NCBI GenBank assembly: GCA_047445235.1
Contig: JBLGEO010000058.1
Location: 1-6,749 of the forward strand
Source of the DNA: JBDSRX01 sp047445235
GTDB taxonomy: Bacteria; Patescibacteriota; Dojkabacteria; J137
Direction of reading: 5' to 3'
Length of the DNA stretch: 6,749 bases
Positions within the stretch are counted from its first letter, which is position 1. Each line of letters starts with the position of its first letter. Under the pieces are notes generated by a model. The model did no database searches and was not told the origin of the DNA. It saw only the letters and a list, made by a program, of their open reading frames with translations. A program made the translations under genes and the position numbers. Below are positions 1 to 4,787 of the stretch, piece by piece.

Positions 1-484
1 CTTTATCTGTAAGATCAATAGCATTTGTAGCTCCAGTACTGTCTAAAGATGCCATAGTTATAGATCCTTGACTTGTTAGCCATTCAGTATATTTAACTGG
101 ATTTTGATAATAATCCGGAAAATTAATAATGATTTTAAATCCACTATCAGAGATTTCGCTTCGAGCCTCTACATCTTTTAGACCAGAGACATTAATTCTA
201 TTTCTAACTATCTGAAGGTAATTCTCCAAAAGATTTCTTTTGTCTGAATCTGTAATATCCGCATTCGAAAAAGTTAGTGTCGAAGCTACTTCTTTAGAAG
301 GGTACAATCCTCTACCTCTTAAAAAATTTCCTGTATTAGAACCTTGTGCGATTAAAGAAAAGTCTATATTTGGATAGTAGATCTGTTTATCACCAACAGT
401 TAAATTTAACTGTGGTAAAGCTAGTGCTGTGAAGATAATTAATAATATTACAGCAATTGTGAATTTAAATACTTTCCAATTCAT
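1..484 (-). CDS. secD: SecD-like protein-export membrane protein, N-terminal part (3' end off the left edge)
   Basis: The first 161 residues of a protein read on the minus strand from an ATG at 484; it is still open at the window edge. SecD works with SecF at the SecYEG channel, using the proton gradient to pull exported proteins outward. Seen: a short basic start (MNWKVFK), one hydrophobic segment at about residues 8-24 as in the first SecD helix, then a soluble periplasmic-type region. Residues 76-145 follow the SecD P1 pattern: a helix leading to IVRNRINVSGL (91-102), an alternating strand with KIIINFPDY (117-125), and a stretch ending in ITMAS. Odd: the usual GLDLxGG motif after the first helix is not recognisable; residues 57-72 read GRGLYPSKEVASTLTF. 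The later SecD transmembrane helices would lie outside the window. A diverged SecD paralogue is the main alternative. The family call rests on pattern recognition only. Confidence 0.72.
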   Translation of the reverse strand, partial: MNWKVFKFTIAVILLIIFTALALPQLNLTVGDKQIYYPNIDFSLIAQGSNTGNFLRGRGLYPSKEVASTLTFSNADITDSDKRNLLENYLQIVRNRINVSGLKDVEARSEISDSGFKIIINFPDYYQNPVKYTEWLTSQGSITMASLDSTGATNAIDLTDK

Positions 485-492
485 ATTGAATG

Positions 493-520
493 ATTATACT
501 GAAAAATTGCCAAAGATCAA
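493..520 (-). promoter_or_regulatory. Predicted promoter of the secD-like gene, apparently leaderless
   Basis: On the minus strand, TTGATC (515-520) and a perfect TATAAT (493-498) are separated by 16 bases. Only 8 bases lie between the -10 box and the ATG at 484, so a start site about 7 bases downstream of the -10 would fall at or next to the start codon. There is no room for a ribosome binding site. The -35 box matches the consensus at four of six positions. Confidence 0.6.
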
Positions 521-568
521 ACTTATATAAAGAGATTGAAGCTATAGGTCTAATTACAAACAGTTTTA

Positions 569-597
569 TTGTTAAAAAGGTGCCCATAGAATATACT
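569..597 (+). promoter_or_regulatory. Predicted promoter of the 86-aa gene
   Basis: TTGTTA (569-574), a 17-base spacer and TATACT (592-597) give a plausible sigma-70-type promoter about 35 bases before the ATG at 633. No Shine-Dalgarno sequence is visible in the T-rich leader. A second possible -10 (TTTAAT, 620-625) lies 7 bases before the ATG and would make a leaderless message; the AT-rich sequence does not decide between them. Confidence 0.4.
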
Positions 598-632
598 TTA
601 TATAGAACTGAAATATTTTTTTAATTTTGTAA

Positions 633-893
633 ATGAAACCAGACGAAGAAACAAAAAAAAGAATTCAAAATTTAGGAAGAGTTGGAACGGCATTAGTTCA
701 AATTAGTAATGAAGTTGCTGGAGAAACAGATTACTTCTTAGCTAAACAAGCTTTAAAAAACTTTGATGATGGAATTGCGATCTTAGATTTAGACTATGAA
801 AGCAGAAAGGGAATGAATGACTTAATTGACTATCTATCCAAGAAGTTAGATAAAAGACTTAAGCAGCTAAATAATGATACAGTTGGTTACTGA
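633..893 (+). CDS. Small conserved-looking helical protein of unknown function (86 aa)
   Basis: I do not recognise this protein. It starts at an ATG after a T-rich leader and ends at TGA. Composition is typical of a soluble all-helical protein: charged start (MKPDEETKKRIQNLG), a helix at about residues 10-27 (RIQNLGRVGTALVQISNE), a central helix at 33-46, an acidic stretch with DLDYESRKG (52-60), and a strongly amphipathic basic C-terminal helix at 61-80 (LIDYLSKKLDKRLKQL). There is no signal peptide, membrane segment or cysteine pair. It is divergent from the secD-like gene and convergent with the Fic-fold gene, so it is probably transcribed alone. Codon use resembles its neighbours, and the regular hydrophobic spacing supports a real gene. 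It could be a small DNA-, RNA- or protein-binding factor, but nothing specific shows this. Confidence 0.7.
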   Translation: MKPDEETKKRIQNLGRVGTALVQISNEVAGETDYFLAKQALKNFDDGIAILDLDYESRKGMNDLIDYLSKKLDKRLKQLNNDTVGY

Positions 894-1052
894 AATGAAT
901 CTCAAAACTCGAATGAAGAAGCTCAAAAATGTGACTTCTTGAGGCTTTGAGAGATACATTCGAGCTTCGTGCTTTGTCTAACTGCCACTCCATTGAGTAA
1001 TGTAACTCTGTTTAGTGCAGACTGCCATGAAACTGTTACAGGTGGTAAATCC
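894..1052. other. Gap between convergent genes with overlapping inverted repeats
   Basis: No protein or tRNA is recognisable here. The gap is visibly richer in G+C than the intergenic DNA around it. It contains the 8-base inverted repeat CTCGAATG/CATTCGAG (908-915/957-964), the competing 7-base pair GAAGCTC/GAGCTTC (918-924/962-968), AAGAAG/CTTCTT (916-921/935-940), TGTAAC/GTTACA (1001-1006/1035-1040), and the direct repeat ACTGCCA at 981 and 1021. A 16-codon minus-strand frame from ATG at 1028 exists but has no support. Confidence 0.5.
904..968 (-). terminator. Possible terminator of the Fic-fold gene transcript
   Basis: Read on the minus strand, a long-range stem closes with CATTCGAG (915-908) and is immediately followed by TTTT (907-904), as in a factor-independent terminator of the gene ending at 1053. 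The 8-base-pair stem (957-964 with 908-915) encloses about 41 bases that can themselves pair (CTCAAA 922-927 with TTTGAG 946-951). The loop is long and the T-tract short for a classic terminator. On the plus strand no T-run follows the stem, so it is unlikely to end the 86-aa gene. Confidence 0.35.
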
Positions 1053-2099
1053 TTACATAGTTGACAATCTATACTTAGTACCTCTACCCTGTCCTTCAAC
1101 TTTTAGAAGTTTCTTTCGAACTAAGTCATTTACGTCTCTAAATGCTGTCATTGTAGAAACATCCATCATATGGCAGTAGTCTTCTCTTTTTATATAAGGA
1201 ACGTTCTGAAGATATCTTAAAACCTTTAGCTGTCTTGGATTTAGGTCCAAAAAAGGCTGCTTCTTAGCTCGCTCATCTTCCATTATATAATCGTTAATTC
1301 CTTCTTTAATTTCTAACAAATCCTTATTCACACTTTCAATGAATGCCTCCAACCAGTATGCAAGGTCGTAATTTTTTCTAGACATGTGAATTGCTTCTAA
1401 ATACTTTTCCATGTTTGAATCAAAATTTCTAATTACAGAAACATATGCCTTACTTGCTAATCCATTCTTTAGCATTAAATAGTCTGCAACTGCTAAGATT
1501 GTAAATTTATTTCCAGCAATAAAAGGAAATATCTCAATTAATCCATATAGTAATATTGCAAATCTAACGAGTGGTGTTAATGTTGGAGTTATATCCTTAT
1601 ACCATTGCACCAAGCTGCCCATTTCTTCTGTAACTTCTGCAGGTTCTAATTTTTTATCTCTTAGTTCAGACCAATCGTCAAACTTTTCATCAAGTTCATC
1701 TCCAGCTGCTCTAAACTTTGCATTCCATGCTTCGCTCCAGTTTGCTGTTACTAATTTATTAAGGTGTGTAAGTATTGCAAAATCCATTTCTGCATAACTA
1801 TCTACCATTTGAGATCTATTAAATTCTAAAACATTTCGAAAGTTCTGAAGCAAAACAAACTTAGATTCGTCTATTCCATCTGGCTTTATTCCAGTTGCGA
1901 TCTTCTCTGCATCCTTTAACGAGACTTCATTTTCTAGCATTCTAGCAATGTGAAAAATGTCTGTTGCCTTTGCGTTAAGTGTCAGTTTATATTTAACGTT
2001 ATAGTTTAGATCTAAAGAGTGAATTGAAATCTTATTTCCTTCTAACTTTATTAGCTGTGATACGAGTCGATCTGTATATGTAAATTTTGGTTCGAACAT
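1053..2099 (-). CDS. Fic-fold pseudoenzyme with C-terminal winged helix (probable regulator)
   Basis: A 348-residue protein built like class II Fic proteins with a winged-helix tail. Active Fic enzymes transfer AMP to proteins through HxFx(D/E)GN(G/K)R. Seen: an inhibitory-helix-like motif at 52-57 (ARMLEN, fitting [S/T]xxxE[G/N] with Ser replaced by Ala), then VSLKDAEKI; a pre-core helix (ILTHLNKL, 109-116); KFRAAG (128-133); and the core helix FAILLYGLIEIFPFIAGNKFT (180-200). At the active site the catalytic His is Phe191, the acidic residue is Ala195 and the final Arg is Phe199, while Pro192, Phe193, Gly196 and Asn197 remain. AMP transfer is therefore very unlikely. Residues 287-346 form a winged helix: PRQLKVLRYL, IKREDYCHMM, recognition helix STMTAFRDVNDLVRKKLL, wing EGQGRGTKYRL. 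The reading frame is intact and full length, so this is not a decaying gene. It probably acts as a DNA-binding regulator; its targets are unknown. Confidence 0.8.
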   Translation of the reverse strand: MFEPKFTYTDRLVSQLIKLEGNKISIHSLDLNYNVKYKLTLNAKATDIFHIARMLENEVSLKDAEKIATGIKPDGIDESKFVLLQNFRNVLEFNRSQMVDSYAEMDFAILTHLNKLVTANWSEAWNAKFRAAGDELDEKFDDWSELRDKKLEPAEVTEEMGSLVQWYKDITPTLTPLVRFAILLYGLIEIFPFIAGNKFTILAVADYLMLKNGLASKAYVSVIRNFDSNMEKYLEAIHMSRKNYDLAYWLEAFIESVNKDLLEIKEGINDYIMEDERAKKQPFLDLNPRQLKVLRYLQNVPYIKREDYCHMMDVSTMTAFRDVNDLVRKKLLKVEGQGRGTKYRLSTM

Positions 2100-2110
2100 T
2101 TTTCGATGAA

Positions 2111-2116
2111 TGTATA
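2111..2116 (-). promoter_or_regulatory. Weak -10 element before the Fic-fold gene
   Basis: TATACA on the minus strand lies 11 bases before the ATG at 2099, implying a leader of only about four bases. No convincing -35 box is present: the hexamer 17 bases upstream reads CAATCA. No Shine-Dalgarno sequence is visible. A regulator bound to the repeats at 2149-2187 could compensate for the poor -35, but this is speculation. Confidence 0.3.
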
Positions 2117-2148
2117 AAGTAAAGAGGCAAAAATGATTGGATATTTTT

Positions 2149-2187
2149 CTAGTTTAGTGCATTAACCTAGATACTATTATGATACTA
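2149..2187. repeat. Imperfect dyad plus phased direct repeat upstream of the Fic-fold gene
   Basis: On the plus strand, CTAGTTTA and TAACCTAG (2149-2156 and 2163-2170) form an inverted repeat with seven of eight pairs around a 6-base centre. Directly beside it, GATACTA occurs at 2170-2176 and again at 2181-2187, exactly 11 bases apart, about one helical turn. The group lies 50-90 bases upstream of the start of a winged-helix protein, so autoregulation is a reasonable guess. In AT-rich DNA such repeats can also arise by chance. Confidence 0.4.
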
Positions 2188-2188
2188 A

Positions 2189-2204
2189 AAATTTACGCAA
2201 ATTT
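2189..2204 (-). terminator. Weak hairpin overlapping the glyA stop codon
   Basis: AAATTT repeated on both sides of a 4-base loop (plus-strand ACGC, 2195-2198) gives a six-pair stem made only of A-T pairs. It overlaps the TAA stop and is followed on the minus strand by TT. It is too weak to be a confident terminator, but it is the only stem and T-run immediately after glyA. Confidence 0.2.
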
Positions 2205-3510
2205 AAACACCAAGTGGAAACTTTCTGCAAAGTTCTTCAACCTTAGCTTTAACTTCATTGATAGATGAATCTTCTTGTGAGCTTATAACTTGATTAATTA
2301 GGCCAGCAACTACCTTCATTTCTTCCTCTTTCATGCCTCTAGTTGTTAGAGTGGGTGTTCCTATTCTTAATCCAGATGGATTTAAAGGTGAACCAGACTC
2401 AAAAGGTATTGTATTCATATTTGAGACGATTCCTGCTTTTGCCAATGCTTTTGCAGCATCTTTCCCACCAATATTTTTATTCCTTAAGTCAATTAAAATT
2501 AAATGCTTATCCGTTCCTCCCGAAACTAAGTTGAATCCTAAGTTTATTAACTCAATTTCTAATGATTTTGCATTTTTAACTATTTGTTGAGCGTAAGTTT
2601 TGAATTCAGTTGTATTTGCTTCAAATAAAGCTTGGCAAATCCCTGCGATTGTCCCGTTGTGTGGACCACCTTGAATTCCTGGCATTATTGATTTATTAAT
2701 CTGATTTATGAGCTCGTCTTTTGCAACAATAACAGCACCTTTTGGACCTCTCAATGTTTTATGTGTTGTAAAAGTAACTACATCTGCTATTCCTATTGGT
2801 GAGCTTAGTACTCCTGCTGCAATTAAACCAGCCTCGTGAGCCACATCTGCTAAATAGTAGGCTCCTACTTTTTCTGCTATCGACTTCATTCTTTTGTAAT
2901 CTATTTCTCGTGTATAAGCTGTTCCACCTGTAGTAATTAACTTTGGCAGAATTTCTAATGCTAATTTCTCAATAGCATCGTAGTCAAAAAGACTTGTTTC
3001 TTTATTTACTTTATATTGAGTTACATTGTAAATTTTTGAAACAATGCTGATCTTTGTTTTTCCTCCTAAGTATGCAGTCTCACTTTCTAAATTCTTCTGA
3101 TCTTCTTCAGTTCTATCTTTTGTTGCTGTGTAACTCCAACCGTGAGATAAGTGACCTCCGTCTGGTAAGTACATACTCAAAATTTTGTCTCCTGGATTTA
3201 GAAGAGCATTGTAAACTCCTAGATTTGCGTTTGAACCTCCTAATGGCTGAACATTAGCACTCCAATTTGTTGGAAGTGAGAATACTTTTTTAACCATTTC
3301 TATAGTTAGTAGTTCTAGTTCATCAATGTTTTCATTGCCTTCATAGTACCGTGCTCCTGGGTATCCCTCAGAATATTTATGCATGAAAACAGATCCAACT
3401 GCTTCTCTAACTTCTTTTGAAGTAAAGTTTTCGGATGGTATTAAGTCCAACGTATTTTGCTGTCTACTTATTTCTTTTTCTAAAATTGTTTGAAGTTTTT
3501 GAGAAAGCAT
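2203..3510 (-). CDS. glyA: Serine hydroxymethyltransferase
   Basis: Cytosolic PLP enzyme that interconverts serine and glycine while passing a one-carbon unit to tetrahydrofolate, feeding purine, thymidylate and methionine synthesis. At 435 residues it has the usual length for bacterial SHMT. Seen: LIPSENFTS (23-31), the substrate loop SEGYPGARYYEGNENID (47-63), GGSNANLGVYNAL (91-103), ADVAHEAGLIAAG (221-233) with the Asp and His that contact PLP, and THKTLRGPKGA (249-259) with the PLP-binding lysine at 251. PGIQGGPHNG (277-286) and SGLRIGTPTLTTRG (379-392) follow, with Arg382 as the expected carboxylate-binding residue. All key residues are present, so it should be active. It is transcribed away from htpX, and its stop lies 103 bases before the Fic-fold gene on the same strand. 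A weak GGA about 9 bases before the ATG is the only ribosome-site-like sequence. No upstream riboswitch fits, because the leader is only about 20 bases. Confidence 0.98.
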   Translation of the reverse strand: MLSQKLQTILEKEISRQQNTLDLIPSENFTSKEVREAVGSVFMHKYSEGYPGARYYEGNENIDELELLTIEMVKKVFSLPTNWSANVQPLGGSNANLGVYNALLNPGDKILSMYLPDGGHLSHGWSYTATKDRTEEDQKNLESETAYLGGKTKISIVSKIYNVTQYKVNKETSLFDYDAIEKLALEILPKLITTGGTAYTREIDYKRMKSIAEKVGAYYLADVAHEAGLIAAGVLSSPIGIADVVTFTTHKTLRGPKGAVIVAKDELINQINKSIMPGIQGGPHNGTIAGICQALFEANTTEFKTYAQQIVKNAKSLEIELINLGFNLVSGGTDKHLILIDLRNKNIGGKDAAKALAKAGIVSNMNTIPFESGSPLNPSGLRIGTPTLTTRGMKEEEMKVVAGLINQVISSQEDSSINEVKAKVEELCRKFPLGV

Positions 3511-3536
3511 TTATTTTCCATAACATTTATTATTAG

Positions 3537-3564
3537 ATTATACTGTATATGTTCCTATTTACAA
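3537..3564 (-). promoter_or_regulatory. Predicted glyA promoter
   Basis: On the minus strand, TTGTAA (3559-3564), a 16-base spacer and a perfect TATAAT (3537-3542) precede the ATG at 3510 by 26 bases. The -10 box overlaps the 11-base palindrome TATACTGTATA (3539-3549), which could be an operator. The same TTGTAA/16-base architecture appears before the MFS gene. Confidence 0.65.
3539..3549. repeat. 11-base palindrome in the glyA-htpX intergenic region
   Basis: TATACTGTATA is a perfect palindrome around a central T. It covers part of the glyA -10 box and lies just upstream of the htpX promoter region, so a protein bound here could affect both genes. It is short and AT-rich, and part of its symmetry comes from the -10 box itself. 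Confidence 0.35.
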
Positions 3565-3580
3565 ACTAGTGCTGTAGAAT
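3552..3580 (+). promoter_or_regulatory. Predicted htpX promoter, apparently leaderless
   Basis: TAGAAT (3575-3580) lies only 6 bases before the ATG at 3587, so transcription would start at or just inside the start codon. The hexamer 17 bases upstream, TTCCTA (3552-3557), is a poor -35 with three of six matches. The element interleaves with the glyA promoter on the other strand, whose -35 box falls inside this spacer. Confidence 0.45.
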
Positions 3581-3586
3581 GAAATT

Positions 3587-4417
3587 ATGAATCCAAACAC
3601 TAAGACAATAGTTTTCCTTTCGGTATTAACATTAATATTAGCTATTCTCGGTTTTACAATTGGGAGTTTTGTTGGAGCTTTTATTTTTTTAATGTTCGGA
3701 GTGATTATTGATATTTGCTCTTACTTTTTAGGTGATAGGTTCGCAATATATTCAGCAAGTGCAAGAGAAGTAAGTGAGAAAGAAGCACCAGAAATTTACT
3801 CAGATCTTAAAGAACTTTCTGCAAAATTTTCAATGCCTATTCCTAAACTTTACTTTTCTCCTTCTCAGCAGGCTAACGCATTTGCAACTGGAAGAGATTT
3901 AAATCATAGTTCTATTTGTTTTACGGAAGGAATATTGTCTCAACTTACAAGGGAACAAATTAGAGCAGTAATGGCACACGAGCTTGCACATATTAGGCAT
4001 AGGGATGTTCTAATTGGAACAGTTGCAGCATTAATATCTGGGAGTATTGCTTCCATTGCACAATTTGGCGGTTTTCTGGATTCAGATAATGAAGAGGAAG
4101 AAAAAAGTGCAAATCCTATTGTTTCCGTTCTTTTGGTAATATTTTCCCCAATTGCAGCATTAATTCTACAGCTAGGTGTTTCTAGAGAAAGAGAATATGG
4201 CGCTGATTATGCTAGCGCAAAATTAACAGGTAACCCTCAAGATTTAATAGATGCATTAATAAATATTTCAAGCTCTGTAAATGTTTTTCCAATGGATGTA
4301 AATCCAGGATTTTCATCTTTATATATTCTTAATCCTCTTAAACTTAAAGGTATTATGGAATTGTTTGCAACTCATCCCTCACTAGAAGAAAGGATTAAGA
4401 GAATTCAAACTTTCTAG
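3587..4417 (+). CDS. htpX: HtpX-family membrane zinc metalloprotease (M48)
   Basis: HtpX is an integral-membrane zinc protease that degrades misfolded membrane proteins, often alongside FtsH. The 276-residue length is normal. Seen: two N-terminal hydrophobic segments (about 7-25 and 27-48), a cytosolic stretch with IPKLYFSPSQQANAFATGRD (85-104), which contains the family NAFATGR signature, then the zinc motif HELAH (131-135) in MAHELAHIRHRD. His131 and His135 are zinc ligands and Glu132 the catalytic base. Two more hydrophobic segments follow (about 141-161 and 178-197), then SREREYGAD (199-207), where Glu203 is the expected third zinc ligand, and the closing HPSLEERIKRIQ (263-274). Every catalytic residue is present. 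An acidic loop, DSDNEEEEK (165-173), separates helices three and four. The gene is divergent from glyA and convergent with the 122-aa gene, so it is probably its own transcription unit. No Shine-Dalgarno sequence precedes it. Confidence 0.97.
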   Translation: MNPNTKTIVFLSVLTLILAILGFTIGSFVGAFIFLMFGVIIDICSYFLGDRFAIYSASAREVSEKEAPEIYSDLKELSAKFSMPIPKLYFSPSQQANAFATGRDLNHSSICFTEGILSQLTREQIRAVMAHELAHIRHRDVLIGTVAALISGSIASIAQFGGFLDSDNEEEEKSANPIVSVLLVIFSPIAALILQLGVSREREYGADYASAKLTGNPQDLIDALINISSSVNVFPMDVNPGFSSLYILNPLKLKGIMELFATHPSLEERIKRIQTF

Positions 4418-4418
4418 A

Positions 4419-4787
4419 CTATTGTTCTTTATCTGAAAAAACATCAAGACCTGATATCCTCAATTTTTTATTAATATTTCCCTTTATCTTAATTTCAAAG
4501 GCACCCATTCCAAACTTACCGAAGCTGGCTAAATCAGTTGGTTTTACAGTAATAGTGCCTCCTTCATCTAGGGATAAGATTAGTGTTTCAGATTCTGAAT
4601 TATAGTTGACTGTACATAATTGATCTCCAAGGATTGCCCTTTTACCATCAATCATTTCCCATAATTTTTGGCCAGGATTAAAATTTCCATGATCAACATC
4701 AATTGTAACTTCTTGAAACGTCTCGGGCATATTAAATCTATTAATAGAAATAGATTTTAACCTAGAAATGTCATTATTTTCAAGCAT
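4419..4787 (-). CDS. Small soluble protein of unknown function, overlapping the MFS gene
   Basis: I do not recognise this 122-residue protein. I prefer the ATG at 4787 to the TTG one codon upstream (4790), because the ATG sits in the overlap ATGCTTGA with the MFS stop codon (TGA, 4780-4782), a typical translation-coupling arrangement. There is no signal peptide or membrane segment. The middle and end alternate in a beta-strand manner: FQEVTIDVDHG (24-34), DQLCTVNYNSESETLILSLDEGGTITVKP (55-83) and FEIKIKGNINKKLRISGL (97-114). Residues 41-54 (KLWEMIDGKRAILG) look helical or loop-like. A small beta-sandwich or barrel is likely. Close coupling suggests it is made together with the transporter and may be an accessory or linked cytosolic factor; this is inference. 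Its stop codon is one base from the htpX stop, tail to tail. Confidence 0.75.
   Translation of the reverse strand: MLENNDISRLKSISINRFNMPETFQEVTIDVDHGNFNPGQKLWEMIDGKRAILGDQLCTVNYNSESETLILSLDEGGTITVKPTDLASFGKFGMGAFEIKIKGNINKKLRISGLDVFSDKEQ

Noticed and set aside
978..1028. 16-codon minus-strand frame (MAVCTKQSYITQWSGS)
   Set aside because: Too short to separate from chance, with no ribosome site or family match.
974..1045. Integron attC site, because GTCTAAC (976-982) fits RYYYAAC
   Set aside because: No matching GTTRRRY partner lies at a suitable distance, and the characteristic imperfect palindrome is missing.
894..1052. tRNA gene suggested by TTCGAGC near 959-965
   Set aside because: No acceptor stem, anticodon arm or D-arm could be assembled at the right distances on either strand.
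2100..2202. Riboswitch or strong terminator between glyA and the Fic-fold gene
   Set aside because: Only short AT stems and the imperfect dyad are present; there is no conserved riboswitch core, and the dyad is followed by A-runs rather than T-runs on the minus strand.
2333..2590. Plus-strand open frames inside glyA (also 2343-2534 and 3054-3257)
   Set aside because: They lie antisense to a confidently identified SHMT gene, have no family features and follow its codon structure; they are shadows.
3539..3560. LexA/SOS box suggested by TACTGTATATG
   Set aside because: There is no CTG-N10-CAG or GAAC-N4-GTTC partner half-site.
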